Origin: Effrenium voratum
Taxonomy: Eukaryota > Sar > Dinophyceae > Suessiales > Symbiodiniaceae
Direction of reading: 5' to 3'
DNA: 64,000 nucleotides
NCBI GenBank assembly: GCA_963377175.1
Contig: CAUJNA010000482.1
Span: forward strand, 15,001-79,000
Below are positions 9,696 through 23,367 of the stretch, piece by piece. The notes under the pieces are model-generated. The model did not search any database, was not told the DNA's origin, and saw only the letters and a list, made by a program, of their open reading frames with translations. How positions within the stretch are numbered: the stretch's first letter is position 1; every line of letters begins with the position of its first letter. A program made the translations under genes and the position numbers.

Positions 9696-10545
9696 CTGCA
9701 CTGACCTCTCCGAAGCAAAAAAAGAAAGAAAAACGAGCTGCGTAGCCTGGGATGTGGGTCCGAACCCCAAAAAGGATGGGGCTCCTCTTGGCTTCCATTT
9801 AACATAACCAAGAAGACGGGTACCGAGCCTCAAGAAAAAGACACGAAGAGTTCTCAGGATACAGCCCAAACACGTGGTACGCCACAGTCACACAGTCACA
9901 GACTGCAGCTAAAGCACAAAACATTTGCTTACCAGCTTACAAAGCTTCTCCTAGCAGCTCTGAACGCAAGCTGCATGTAGCCGGCTTTATTGTGCAAAAA
10001 AAAACACTTGGGCGATTTTGTTTCAGCGTCAAGACCTGTGCAGAATAGGCAAACATCAAGTAGCCACTCCCGCAACATTCCGCAGAAAAGAAAAAAAACA
10101 ACAAAAAAGGCGTCGAGGATCCAGGGGTTTTTGCCTCGTCAGTTTGGCGCCCATATTGTGGCCGACCTAAGTTTTGCCGCCCGGCCTGTCTCCCAAGCTC
10201 CCAAAGGGATAGCCCAGGTGTGTATGCTCCACACCATTCACGGCTCCCTCGATCCAGCACACCACGGTGCCAAAGCAGATGCCAATAAGCCTTCGCACCG
10301 GGGACACTGAAGTGTCTCGAAATAGGGCAACCTAGCGGGTGGGTTTCTTAGTTGTTGCGTCCCTTGAAAATATTAAACCCCCAAAAGGGGAACTCTCGAA
10401 AAGAGGCATACCCGCGATTAAGAAACCTGCTTTAGTTTATAAAATCAACACCGCAGGCCTTGGTATGAACTGGCGAGGCATGACTCGCAGGCAAAGGCAA
10501 AGAGTCGGGGGATAGCACTAAACACACCTTTCCTATATGATAAAC

Positions 10546-10622
10546 ATATATATATATATATATAAGCATTCAAGCCTACCCTTAAATAAATACATATGTA
10601 TATATATATATATATATATGTA
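10546..10622. repeat. Two (TA)n runs
   Basis: Two AT dinucleotide runs, 10546-10563 and 10594-10620, separated by about 30 bp in intron 8. No other element is recognised in the rest of this intron. Confidence 0.9.
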
Positions 10623-11206
10623 TGTTGTAAATTATACACATCACCGAGTTTTGGGGGAGTCATTCTGCACCGCATGATGTGCAGAAGAAATAGCGCGTTG
10701 AAGAAATAGCCCTCTCCCAACATCACAATTGGAGTAAGAAATCGAGGCCTGGAAGCACAATCATTTGAACGGCGCCTAATCACCCAAAACCCGTTGACTG
10801 TTTGTTCTACCAAGATGGTTGTAAAGGGTTGCATCAGCCTTAGTATAATCCTCATTAAACCAGGTAGAACCATCTGGAATGGCCAAACGGAATCGGTGTT
10901 CGACGCTGCTCATTTGCAAATTTGCAAATTTGCAACCAGCGATTGCACCGGTCTGTCCGAGCTAGTGCAATTCTTTCCCGCGATGACCATGGGTGTGTGT
11001 CCAATTCACGGACATAGAAGAAGCCAGCCTGTGACTGTTACAAAATGGGTATGGCTATGAATTCCAATTGGACCCTCTGGTGCACATCATTAGGTGGGGA
11101 TTTATGTCCACCAACCATTTGGAAGTGTATTTCTCACAAAAAAAAAAGCCGCGTTGGTTAGAATGTTGCACGTGTGACAGAAAGAGCCTTGTTCATAGCA
11201 TACGGC

Positions 11207-11247
11207 CGTCGCAGTAAGTTTCACCAGCAGGGACATCGCGCACACCC
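11207..11247 (-). CDS. Permease exon 8
   Basis: Forty-one nt. With the G from exon 7 it reads GVCAMSLLVKLTAT, a hydrophobic stretch that fits the membrane segment following the IRG turn. Acceptor GAAG followed by GGG; donor GC after GCGACG. This is the least certain exon because family similarity is only in hydrophobicity and spacing. Confidence 0.6.
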
Positions 11248-11663
11248 CTTCAACGAAACCACCGAACCGTCCAGTGCCGCAACAGTACCCGAAAATCAAA
11301 ACGCATCACAGCTAGGTTGAAACACAACACTCTTTCTGCCAACATTTACTTCATGCCCAGAGCAGCCATCGTGTCACCCTTGTCTTTCCACAAAAAGCTT
11401 AACGCGCGAACGGTGTGCAATTGAAAGAGGACGTTGCGCAGTCTCCTGCACACTTCCATGGCGACGTCAGGCACCACATGATTGCAGGAAAAAAGGTCAG
11501 GTACACTCTCACACACACATGCAGAGTCTGCAAATTCGGATTGTGGCGTTCCCCCCCCAAAGAATCAAAGGAATGCGAAGTCTGCACATTTGGATTGTGG
11601 CGTTGGGCCCCAAAGGACCTGGAAACCAATTGCCACGAGATCTCAGGCAAAGTTGCAGTGCTC

Positions 11664-11701
11664 CGCGGATATTGGCCACCATAAGCACTCCAGCGAGGCA
11701 C
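11664..11701 (-). CDS. Permease exon 7, a 38-nt micro-exon
   Basis: Encodes LCLAGVLMVANIR, aligning with the family's GLxLIAVLMVRxIKG segment. The acceptor is TTCAG followed by G. The donor is GA inside CGCGGAGC. It starts in phase 2 and ends in phase 1, matching the neighbours exactly. Confidence 0.75.
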
Positions 11702-11779
11702 CTGAACTAGAGGAGACTGGCGAGGGCCATCGAAGAAACCGACGGATGGCCACCATGTAAAACGGGGGTCTCTGGATTC

Positions 11780-11892
11780 CTCGGTCGCTTTCTGCTCCCC
11801 TGCTAAAAGTTTAACGTTTCGTGATTTGATACGGAAAACCTATTAGTTGGCAAAAAGTTAAAGTCCTAACATCCAAGCAACATGCACCAAAG
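11780..11892. mobile_element. MITE family E, copy 1, with ATTC target duplication
   Basis: Starts CTCGGTCGCTTTCTGCTCCC and ends CAACATGCACCAAAG. Flanked by ATTC at 11776-11779 and 11893-11896. The interior has AGTTAAAGTCCTAACATCC, shared by all five copies in the window. Lies in permease intron 6. Confidence 0.88.
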
Positions 11893-12793
11893 ATTCCCCT
11901 TCAAAAGTTGCAATTCACTGGTGGTGTCCCTTGAAACCACCACTTTTGGAAATGGAGGATACCCTGGACAGTCTCCCAAAGGTAGCCCGCATGCCTTGCG
12001 ACTGTCCGTGCCTGCCAAGGGACCTCTTGCAGAGGAGTTCCTCTGAGCCAGGGCATTTTCAGGTATGAGTCTTTTGAGGTATGGAGGTTATATACCACTT
12101 ACATAAGCGGTATATACTGCCTTACAAGCTTGTATTGGTGGTGTAAAGCATCCCAAAACCCCATACACGATTGCAGAACATGGCAAGCGTACACACACTC
12201 ATTCAACTCAAATCAGACACGCCGGGGACAAGAAATGCATCCAAAAGATTCGGCCAACTGAACGGCACAAATTTGCTTCTATAGCCTTTGCAGACTTTGC
12301 GACATTGGTTTAGATGCATCAAAGAATCCAATGCCAGGAAACCCTTCCTGCATTCCTTGTTTGTTTTGTTGAGGCGAAGGGTACCCTTTTTCGATTGGTG
12401 TAAAAGGGCTTCGCCCTTTAAGGCAAACTACCCATTTTGAGGTTCCTGGTTCTTGACACACATGGAGATCAACATGCCAAGGTCGTGAATTCCGAACCCT
12501 TTGGCAGCTGCACAGAGTCCGGAATCAGCTGTAGCTCAAAACACTGGAGCTGAGCCTGCGATAGTAACTCGCAAATATCCTGTGGAAGCCCTAAAACACC
12601 CCACCCACACGACCAAAAAGGTGCCAACTCCACAAAAGGCACGCCTTTTAAACATCCATTCGCTCCAAACAGAACCCTTCGAAATGGTCTGTAGAAACGC
12701 CAATGGCAAAGCCACAGGTCTTTTTTGCACCGCAACATCTTTGAAAAGCTGGGTGCATCAGAAAGTGGTTCCCGCTCCCAGAAACCGAGGCGC

Positions 12794-12861
12794 AGCTCAG
12801 CCAAGCTCAGCCAGAGCTTGGCGGCGTCGTAGTTCTTGGGGCTCAAGGAGTTGAGACCCAC
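12794..12861 (-). CDS. Permease exon 6
   Basis: Sixty-eight nt encoding VGLNSLSPKNYDAAKLWLSL and AE, completed to AEL by exon 7. The WLSLAEL block starts the membrane segment continued by CLAGVLMV. The acceptor is TTTAG followed by GTG. The donor is GC after GAGCT, the only donor not preceded by G. Confidence 0.72.
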
Positions 12862-13536
12862 CTAAACATTCCGCTCCGATGGCACATCCGCGAAACCAAA
12901 ACCTCTCGGCTGATTTTCACCAATTGACATCCGGGAAAACCACTGGGAAATTGTCCTTTTGACGCCTTTTCAAAGGAATTTCCAGAGGAAACCTACATGT
13001 TGGCCTTTGGACCTGAACATGGAACAGCTGTTCCGGAGTCTGCGCAAAGCTTGCCTGCCTTTTCCAACAAAACATGCTTCTTCAGCTGTACACTCAAGAC
13101 CCGTGCCAATGCTAGATGCGCCCTTGAGAAATGAACCCAGGATCCCAGTGCGCGAAAATCGGCCAAAGGCCCAAACAAGATCCTAGAAGCAAACGTTCTG
13201 GCTCATGGAGAAATCAACCGAGTACCTTCGACGCAAATGAAAAGCCCTGCTTGAGACATGGCTCGGCCCGAACTGGAAGCTATCACGGCGTGACGCATGT
13301 TGCACGGAAACTACTGCAATGTCGTCCATTCACGTTCTGATAAGGCTGCGGGTCAAATTGTGTACCCAAATGGAACCCTGGCAAATGAACAACAAAACAA
13401 TTCACTTTGTTTGTTGCTGGTACCGCCGCCCGGCTCCTGGTTGTTTCGTGCATCTCTCATGTTTTTTTTTTGTTTTTTTTTTTTTTTTTTTTTTACATTT
13501 TTGGTACTCGGAGTCTTTACACATGATCCTAACCTG

Positions 13537-13960
13537 CACAAGTGGTAATACACACGCCCGCGCACATCCGCAAAAGCTGCACGCACGTTGGCACAATTGA
13601 TAATAACCACGCCCACGCGCATCCACAACCGCTGGCTGCACACAGGCCAGCACAAGTGGTGATATACACGCCCACGCGTCCACAACCGCTACACGCATGC
13701 TGGCAAAAATGGGAATACACACGCTCACGTGCATCCACGACCGCTGCGAGCATGCTGGCACAAGTGGTAATACACACGCTTACGCGCGTCCACAACCGCT
13801 GCACGCATGCTGGCACAATCGATAATAAGCACACCCACGCGCGCATCCACAACCGCTGAACGCATGCTGGCACAAGTGGTATTACACACGCCCACACGCA
13901 TCCACAACCGCTGCTCGCATGCTGGCACAATTCATAATTAAAACGCCCACGCTCACAACC
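13537..13960 (+). repeat. Minisatellite, eight units of about 55 bp in alternating types
   Basis: Units end in CGCATGCTGG and start CACAAGTGGTAAT or CACAATTGATAATA. The order is type 1, 2, 1, variant, 1, 2, 1, 2, suggesting that a dimer was amplified. It lies in permease intron 5, just after a T-rich tract (13461-13494). Confidence 0.88.
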
Positions 13961-14028
13961 CAGACTTGAAACTGAACAGGATGTTGTCACAACGCAGACT
14001 TGAAACTGAACAGGATGTTGTCACAACG
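13961..14028 (+). repeat. Two 34-bp tandem units
   Basis: CAGACTTGAAACTGAACAGG followed by ATGTTGTCACAACG, present twice in a row with a 34-bp period, directly after the 55-bp minisatellite. Confidence 0.92.
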
Positions 14029-14298
14029 CACACCTGAACCTTTACTGAACTAATTGATGAAACTCATTTAAAATGAAAGAGTTCGTTGACATTCTATTTG
14101 ATCAGTCTTTTGCTACCGTGTGCACGATTTGTTGGCCAGCGCAGTGACTTGTGTAAACATGAGGCTTGATGGGTGCCAGGCGACTCGCGTCGGCGTAACC
14201 TTGTTTGTTTCCATTCTGCTCCAGGTGTTGCCCATGTGTTGCGACTGACATTACATTATGCGTGGCTCATGTTTCATGTGTCGTCCTCAAAATCATTC

Positions 14299-14351
14299 CA
14301 AGGTCAGCAAAGCCACCAGTGTGGCGGGGTTGTCCACAGTGAGGCCCATAC
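14299..14351 (-). CDS. Permease exon 5
   Basis: Fifty-three nt encoding MGLTVDNPATLVALLTL after a shared glycine with exon 4. The family consensus here is G(I/V)GxVVxxPATLVxLG, a strong match. Acceptor CGACAG followed by GT; donor GA after ACCTTG. Confidence 0.85.
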
Positions 14352-15181
14352 CTGTCGCAGGGCAGTGTTCTCTCCTAGGCAGCCTCTTCTATGTAACTGG
14401 ACTCCTGACACACGAAGCAAAACACCAAGAGCACGCCAAGTGCACAGGCGATGGTTGTGTTTGTTCTCACTGATCCTGAAACTGTCCGTCTTTCATCCTG
14501 ATGAGTTCATGAACATGAATGCCAGTGTCTCTCTTTCTGTCTCTCTGACTGATTTCGAGCGAGACTCATGTTATTCGAGGCCCGTAGAAGTCTCAATTTG
14601 TCCTTTCTGAGATCCTCTTCAGCGAATCACCGGAACCTATTCTTTTCGGTGGTGGGTTCGAAAGCTAGTAGGCCAAATCTGCAACGACTGGGTCTGTGCT
14701 TTTTAGAGGGTCACCTTTTCACCTTGGCTTTAAGGGAAACCAAACGGAAAAAACAAAAGGAAGGGGCGACCCAACAATTTGGGGTTGCAGCTGGCCAAAG
14801 GCATGCCTGTCTGAGTGCCTCTCTCTGGGGATGCAACGGGAAACCAAAAGCAAACCGAAGCCATTTTCGCGGCCCCGCCCCCCATTTTAATACATCACAT
14901 GTGACGGGATCCACCCAAAAAACTGAATGCGCCAGGGGGAGAAATCTAGCTTTAACAAAAAGCTGTTTGAGAGCTTAAGCCTGTGTTTTTTGCCGGCAAC
15001 CTGTTTCTTTGTGTTGTCAAAAGGAAGCAAAACGGAAAAACACCGTTATTATTGTTTTTTTGGGGGGGAAGTCCCCTAAAAAAACGACATCCATATGGAG
15101 TTTGCCCTTAAATACAAAACCAGCGGCTTCCCAGTATATCCCTAAGCCAGAGAGGTCCCTACCGACAAGGCCAGTGGCGGC

Positions 15182-15250
15182 CTTCGGAGCCTTGAAACGC
15201 GATGAAGGTCAGAAACAGCCCCACGCCAGCGCCAATGGCGTTCTTCACAC
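15182..15250 (-). CDS. Permease exon 4
   Basis: Sixty-nine nt encoding VKNAIGAGVGLFLTFIAFQG then SE. The family has S(L/V)(K/R)xAIGAGIGLFLAFIGLQ. The acceptor is CTGAG followed by GT; together with the last G of exon 3 it makes a glycine. Donor GC after GAAG. Confidence 0.87.
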
Positions 15251-15724
15251 CTCAGAAGCCAAGGGCAAAAGGCAAAAGCGGCAGCTCCACAAGCCTGGCT
15301 CATGGCCTGTTGCCAGGTCGGCCCAGGTGGGACTGGGACCCGTGTGGCCAACTTGCAACCCAAGATCCGTGACCGATCTCGCCACGCAGGGTCGCCTTTG
15401 CGAATGCCTCTGGTGCCCATCTGAAAGATGTCATTTGACTTGGCTGGAACTAGGACCTCAGCAAAAAGAATATGTTTGTTGCCTGGTTAGTGGGGAAAAC
15501 AAAGGGAACCCCAAAAAATAACAAATACAAAAAGGGGGGAAGTAATTCTGGGGAAGCTTGAAAGCACTTAGAGGTTTTTGGTCTTCAGTGTTCGGCAGAC
15601 AAACTGTGGACACCTTTGATCAGCTACTGCAGATGCTCTTGTCGAAATCGCCTAAGTCTGTCAGGTGTCATCAATTCACACGCAAACATCCCACCCTCAC
15701 TCCCACTGTGGGAGGGCACCCGGA

Positions 15725-15834
15725 CTTACCCCTTCAAACTCCTTTTGCCCTGGGGAAGTTTTCATCTTTTACAGACATATAGCCCATGTTACCCCCGAAA
15801 AGTTGAGAAACGCTTTGTGTTTTTAAGAGGTAAG
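15725..15834. mobile_element. MITE family D, copy 2
   Basis: Starts CTTACCCCTTCAAACTCC, ends GTTTTTAAGAGGTAAG, with the shared AGACATATAGCCCATGTTAC interior. Flanks are CGGA and TGGA (3 of 4). In permease intron 3. Confidence 0.82.
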
Positions 15835-15999
15835 TGGAAGATCAATCTCCTCTTGTGGGGAGCCTCTGTCAGGTGCGTTAGTGGGAGGAAGGGTAATCAA
15901 ACAGAGAAGCAGAAACAAGCTGAGACGGACAAATGGAGCTGCACTGAGCCGGACCGGGGACTGGAACAAGCAGACAGAGAAACGAAGGCACAAATAGAA

Positions 16000-16114
16000 C
16001 TCGGTTGCGAAATCTGATCCCCTGCTAAAAGTGAATAATTTTCAGTGGTTTAGTGGAAAACCCATCAGTTGGCGAAAAGTTAAAGTCCTAACATCCAAGC
16101 AAAATGCACCAAAG
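16000..16114. mobile_element. MITE family E, copy 2, with AGAA target duplication
   Basis: Starts CTCGGTTGCG and ends CAAAATGCACCAAAG. AGAA flanks it at 15996-15999 and 16115-16118. In permease intron 3. Confidence 0.85.
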
Positions 16115-17208
16115 AGAAAGTCAAGGACAGCGGAGGCAAACGCACACGGAGAAAGAATGGCAGGGGCACGACGAAGAACGTCGGACAGAGAGGCCCAAAC
16201 ATCATTGCAACCTTATCACGAAAATCTCTGTCGGTTATGCCGCTTCAGACCCAAACGTGTGCCGCTCTGAAGTCTGACGGAACGCTGCGTGCGGTCGCTG
16301 CAAGTACCTGGGTATATAATGGGAACCCTGGAACAATCGACCCAACCTACCTACATAGAGAAGAATTCCCATTAAAAGGGGACACCCCAAAATCTTATAT
16401 CTGGGGTTTACGTTACCTTCCCATGTAAGCAAATACTTCCACCATGGCCACTTGCAACATTCCGGCTGGCTGCCTAGCCCTTCTTGACTATGCCACATGT
16501 GTGTGGCTGTCTTATGTTGCCTGTTGATCTTACATTGTCTTGCGGGTGTATGTTGATTCCCTCCTCCCGTTCTACATCCACCAGTATCTTCCAAGAGAAG
16601 AGTGTCTTGCTCGAGCGCGCATGTCTGTTGCATGAGTCTTACGCATATCTCTCGTGTCTTGCGCATGTTGTACATTACTATCAGTCCTTCAACAAAAATC
16701 CTTCGCCAGCAAGAGCGTTTCATTTGCAGCAAGCGCTGCGTGCGTGCGATCTCCCACCATGACCCTGCAACAGAAGAAAACTGCATTTCATTGCCTTTCT
16801 TGTCGGCAAATAAACTAGAATCTCCACAGAGCGCTGCCCGGGGACGCATGTGAACATTGGGCAGCACACTCCACAAAGAGGATGCAGTTTGCCAGTGCCG
16901 GTCACCGCAACGCTACAGCAGCTTGGAAGAAATGAATACCCACACAATCCGACACGAGGGTGCAATACAAGAGCAGCTGATTGTCAAAAAGATCGGGTAC
17001 CCTTTCTTTGGCATCCTTCTTGAATTCGCTGCCCTTGCTTGTTGACCCCCATGACGCCTCACCGCGCTGAACCCCGAGATCCCCCAACCACAAGGGGGAG
17101 GGGGGTAGAGGGTCCACACTTCCAGTTATCCAGTCTTCCCCTTACAAAGGAAATGGAACTATAAATGGAGATCTCCAAAAGTCACCCCCCTCCCCCAAAT
17201 CCACATTT

Positions 17209-17310
17209 GGCTGTGGGTCGAAAATAGGTACCCCAAAATGGAACCCTGGTAAATGGAACCCATGACTAAAACAGGCGGTCCATATCCTGGTGGTTAAATT
17301 TTGACCCACA
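17209..17310. mobile_element. MITE family B, right end shortened
   Basis: Left end GGCTGTGGGTCGAAAATAGG; right end AATTTTGACCCACA, lacking the final GCC. The interior AACCCTGGTAAATGGAACC is diagnostic of family B. The target duplication cannot be judged. Confidence 0.65.
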
Positions 17311-17334
17311 TGTTTCCTCCACCCGCATCCACCC

Positions 17335-17493
17335 CCCATTTGACGCAAGGCACCCCCCATGTAACAGGGATCCTTGCATTCTACACCTGAACATTGCAAC
17401 TTGCAAATGGTGGTTCCCAACTTTCATTTTGGCGTTGCAAAAGCCACATGTTTCAAATGGCAAGGCAAAAATGGAGCTCTCTTCTTTTCGGAG
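17335..17493. repeat. Dispersed repeat M, copy 1
   Basis: Contains AACAGGGATCCTTGCAT, ACCTGAACATTGCAACTTGC, AAATGGTGGTT and AAGCCACATGTTTCAAATGG, the same order as at 42640-42860 and 61480-61645. It abuts a family B element here and at 42553. Type unknown. Confidence 0.7.
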
Positions 17494-17622
17494 CCCGTAT
17501 TCGGCAAAAGCCGAAGCCAGGCCTCCCAGGAGAGCTTGTTATACCCGAGCTCTTTTGAGCCCTGGGCCTAAAGCTCTCCCCCCAGGCCCGGCCCTCGACT
17601 CGGCCCGACTCGGCCCCCCGGC

Positions 17623-17772
17623 CGTGGGGGAAGAGCCGCACCAGCAGCGTGCGCAGCCCCGTGAGGCTCAGCACCACGAAGACCCAGGCGGCCAGAAACA
17701 CCGCGGCCAGCGCGGCGCGCCAGGGCGCGCCGTTGGTCAAAACCACCGTGAAGGTGAAGAAGGCGTTGGTGC
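17623..17772 (-). CDS. Permease exon 3
   Basis: One hundred and fifty nt encoding TNAFFTFTVVLTNGAPWRAA, then LAAVFLAAWVFVVLSLTGLR and TLLVRLFPH. It completes the APGMG(L/T)NAFF signature begun in exon 2. Two membrane segments. Acceptor CGAAG followed by GC; donor GC after CACG. GC-rich, with strong third-position G/C bias, unlike the introns around it. Confidence 0.9.
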
Positions 17773-18169
17773 CTTCGTGAAGAGGCGAATGCATGTGTTG
17801 TGCATTTGTTTCTCTTCTGCCTGAGAAGTGACGGGTGGTTGAGGTGAACTGTTTCTTCTTTCTTTTTGCTTCCATTTCTTCTTTGCTCTTTGAAAAGTGG
17901 CGATGGGTGGACATGAATAGGTGGCGGTGAAGCTTGATGGAACCGGCTCCGCTATGCCTGGCGAGGCTGCATCGCCAACTGTGCAACAGGGCTCCACTCC
18001 ACCTATGCCCCTGGACAATGAGTGACTCAACCAATGTCAGCAAGTTGCAGCGAGGGAAACAGGTAACTTGTCTCGGCATCGTCACGCTAAGAAAAACCAT
18101 GTCTCTTGATGCCATGTTCAGGCTACTTGGAACATGTTCGTGGGAAGTAGCCCTCTTCATCACATTCAG

Positions 18170-19050
18170 ATTGCCGCTGTATCGCAGAAATGGGCCCCTA
18201 AAACCTCGTTTCCGGCAACCGTGACTTGGAATGTGCTGGTCTCAGGAGATGTGCAGCAGATACCTCTTTCGCAAACAGCGAATGCCAGTTGTGTATTGCA
18301 TTGGCAAAGCTCCCGCGCAACGTGATAGTGCGACTCATTTCTGGGTGTCTGGGTGTTGGAGGGCATTCTAATATTCAGCCCACCCCCCCGGTCCGCTAGT
18401 TTGAGACCATTGGAATGTGAATTCTTGGAACCCCAGTTGGAACCCCTGAAAAGTAAAGCGGTAGACATGAACTTGCATTGTGTCCACGAAAGGGTCACCA
18501 ATACCAGGTCAGCATCTGAAGAGAGGGATTTTGTCTTGATCAAAGAAGCAAATCGTATCAAGTGATTGGCTTTTCTGTGGAGAAAAACATGCGTTGTGCT
18601 CGGTTGGCCTGTAATTACAAGGCTCTCCCGAAATCGAGTTGATCACAACTAGCATGTCGACGTGTTATTCATGTTTCTTTCGTCCAACCCGTTGAAGAAG
18701 CCTATGGAGGAGCATCTCTAATCTCGAAAGCTTCTCGCTCGCAGGCGCCGCAGATTCCGACAGCGAAGCATCGCCTTTGGCAGGTCATGGCAAAGGGTCT
18801 TCGCCAAGCGTCGTGGCGACGGGCCATGTGCAAAGCGGAACACAAACATGCAACATAGTTGGTGTGCAAAGAATGTGTTAGACTCGTCCATGTGGCGAGC
18901 AACCACATGACGAATCTCTTTTGCAGGGCCTCACGGGTGCCTTTGGAAATGTCTTCGTGTGGGTGTGGGCGTTCTCAATACTATGTTAATGCTGCAATTT
19001 GAATCACCTGCAGTGAGTTGTGTCTATATCTGCGTATCTGAGTTAAGGTA
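18170..19050. other. Intron 2, right of exon 3: no gene recognised
   Basis: Between exon 3 and the large arrays I find no repeat copy I can name and no exon that fits the permease. A GC-rich patch at 18725-18850 is open in several frames but has no recognisable product. Confidence 0.4.
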
Positions 19051-19219
19051 CGGGTATGAGGTTTACAGTGCTATGTGGTCTCTCTTGTGGTGTTTGTAGC
19101 ATATGTGATCATATGTGTCTTCCTTGCTTGCGTGCTTGCTTGCTCGCTCGCTCGCTCGCGGGCGGGCGGGCGAGAGGCAGGCTGTTGGGCGTGCGCGTGC
19201 GCGCAGGCGCGCTTGTGTG

Positions 19220-19871
<652 letters not shown>

Positions 19872-19893
19872 ATGCGCGGCGTTAAGGCGGTGG

Positions 19894-20286
<393 letters not shown>

Positions 20287-20471
20287 TGCGACCATCAAGA
20301 TTCCAACGGTGGTCTTCTTGACGCAATGCGCGAGCACAGACAACAACGGATTCAACCAGCATGATTACAACACCTGTGTGACAACTACAAATGGGCTCAG
20401 TCCCTAGACCTCAATGCCTAGAACATCAACTTGCAAAGGTGTTCGTTGTCTTTTTGGTTTTCAATTACACT

Positions 20472-20519
20472 GTATCACTTATAGTGATACATAAATAAAT
20501 GTATCACTTATAGTGATAC
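20472..20519. repeat. Two tandem 19-bp palindromes
   Basis: GTATCACTTATAGTGATAC occurs at 20472-20490 and again at 20501-20519, period 29 bp, each followed by ATAAATAAATG. They stand immediately before an AT run and the (CATA)n array. Confidence 0.92.
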
Positions 20520-20554
20520 ATAAATAAATGTGTATATATATATATATATTATAA

Positions 20555-21051
20555 TACATACATACATACATACATACATACATACATACATACATACATA
20601 CATACATACATACATACATACATACATACATACATACATACATACATACATACATACATACATACATACATACATACATACATACATACATACATACATA
20701 CATACATACATACATACATACATACATACATACATACATACATACATACATACATACATACATACATACATACATACATACATACATACATACATACATA
20801 CATACATACATACATACATACATACATACATACATACATACATACATACATACATACATACATACATACATACATACATACATACATACATACATACATA
20901 CATACATACATACATACATACATACATACATACATACATACATACATACATACATACATACATACATACATACATACATACATACATACATACATACATA
21001 CATACATACATACATACATACATACATACATACATTACATACATACATACA

Positions 21052-21082
<31 letters not shown>

Positions 21083-21368
21083 CATACATACATACATACA
21101 TACATACATACATACATACATACATACATACATACATACATACATACATACATACATACATACATACATACATACATACATACATACATACATACATACA
21201 TACATACATACATACATACATACATACATACATACATACATACATACATACATACATACATACATACATACATACATACATACATACATACATACATACA
21301 TACATACATACATACATACATACATACATACATACATACATACATACATACATACATACATACATACA

Positions 21369-21399
<31 letters not shown>

Positions 21400-21837
21400 C
21401 ATACATACATACATACATACATACATACATACATACATACATACATACATACATACATACATACATACATACATACATACATACATACATACATACATAC
21501 ATACATACATACATACATACATACATACATACATACATACATACATACATACATACATACATACATACATACATACATACATACATACATACATACATAC
21601 ATACATACATACATACATACATACATACATACATACATACATACATACATACATACATACATACATACATACATACATACATACATACATACATACATAC
21701 ATACATACATACATACATACATACATACATACATACATACATACATACATACATACATACATACATACATACATACATACATACATACATACATACATAC
21801 ATACATACATACATACATACATACATACATACATACA

Positions 21838-21868
<31 letters not shown>

Positions 21869-22542
21869 CATACATACATACATACATACATACATACATA
21901 CATACATACATACATACATACATACATACATACATACATACATACATACATACATACATACATACATACATACATACATACATACATACATACATACATA
22001 CATACATACATACATACATACATACATACATACATACATACATACATACATACATACATACATACATACATACATACATACATACATACATACATACATA
22101 CATACATACATACATACATACATACATACATACATACATACATACATACATACATACATACATACATACATACATACATACATACATACATACATACATA
22201 CATACATACATACATACATACATACATACATACATACATACATACATACATACATACATACATACATACATACATACATACATACATACATACATACATA
22301 CATACATACATACATACATACATACATACATACATACATACATACATACATACATACATACATACATACATACATACATACATACATACATACATACATA
22401 CATACATACATACATACATACATACATACATACATACATACATACATACATACATACATACATACATACATACATACATACATACATACATACATACATA
22501 CATACATACATACATACATACATACATACATACATACATACA

Positions 22543-22573
<31 letters not shown>
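20555..22573. repeat. (CATA)n microsatellite, about 2 kb
   Basis: About 500 CATA units, nearly perfect, broken only by single extra T bases at about 21035, 21051, 21369 and 21839. It sits wholly in permease intron 2. Open frames of up to 762 codons through it are artefacts. Confidence 0.98.
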
Positions 22574-22576
<3 letters not shown>

Positions 22577-22664
22577 ATCATGTATATATATATATAATCA
22601 TATATATATATATATATGTACGTTTAAATCCCATGCCTTGGGATCCCATTCTTTGCCCAGACAC

Positions 22665-22814
22665 CCATGCCAGGCGCCAGCATGAAAGGCAGGTTGGACA
22701 AGAGCCCCATCAAGGTACAGCCGATGCAAGCGGCCAGCGCTGTGGCACACACCAGCTGCTGGCGGTAGCCACCCATAGCAATGGAAAGCATGCCGCTGTT
22801 CCTGACAGATGCGG
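22665..22814 (-). CDS. Permease exon 2
   Basis: Encodes ASVRNSGMLSIAMGGYRQQL, then VCATALAACIGCTLMGLLSN and LPFMLAPGM. The last block is the AzgA signature LAPGMG(L)NA(Y/F)F split by the intron. The donor is GT after ATGG. The acceptor is probably ACTCAG followed by CC, in phase with exon 1; an alternative AG at 22802 would drop four codons and break phase. Confidence 0.88.
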
Positions 22815-23154
22815 CTGAGTTTTTGGACGGGGGAGCCTTCGGACGCCATGGTGGGATTCATGTCCACCAACCACTTTTGGTTGGTGGTTTCGTATTGAAC
22901 TTAGCCAGAGAGCCTCACCAACCTGGGGGGGGTTATTCCCACATAAACCAGCTGGGGTAAGGTCGTGTGAGCTTGCTATAATCGCCCAGATAAAAGGCAC
23001 TTCTCGTGCGGTTGAGCAAGTGCACCACGAAACACTTTCCGTGAGCGGGTCACCGATATTCCCGATACGCTGCCGTTGCCTTGAACGGTTTCTGGATCGA
23101 ACATCGTTGGCAAGTTGACAAGGCCTCCTCTCCAAAATAGCATAGGCGACACTG

Positions 23155-23245
23155 TGTGTGTGTGTGAGTGAGAGTGTGTGGGTGGCGGTGTGGGTGTGGA
23201 AGTGGAAGTGGGTGTCGGTGGGTGTGGGTGTGGGTGTGCGTGCGC
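23155..23245 (+). repeat. GT-rich tract
   Basis: Imperfect (GT)n and GGTGTG repeats, followed to about 23360 by TTTG and CTTG repeats. In permease intron 1. Confidence 0.85.
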
Positions 23246-23367
23246 GTCCGCGCGCGCACATTTGCGCTGCATGTTTGTTTGTCTGTCTGTTTGTTTGTCT
23301 GCTTGCTTGTGCCTGTTTGCTTGTTTGTTTGTTTGTTTGCTTGTTTGTCCGCTTGTTTGCTTATGGT

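Noticed and set aside
13537..13960. CRISPR-like array
   Set aside because: The units are contiguous tandem repeats without unique spacers, in a eukaryotic intron.
16235..16876. 214-codon minus-strand ORF
   Set aside because: No recognisable domain, AT-rich third positions, and it lies within permease intron 3.
20530..22818. A 762-codon open frame and several others of 250-510 codons in the arrays at 4976-5467 and 19056-22818
   Set aside because: They translate tetranucleotide repeats (THTYI, MYVC, ACVR, LLAC) and are open in all frames, so length is no evidence.
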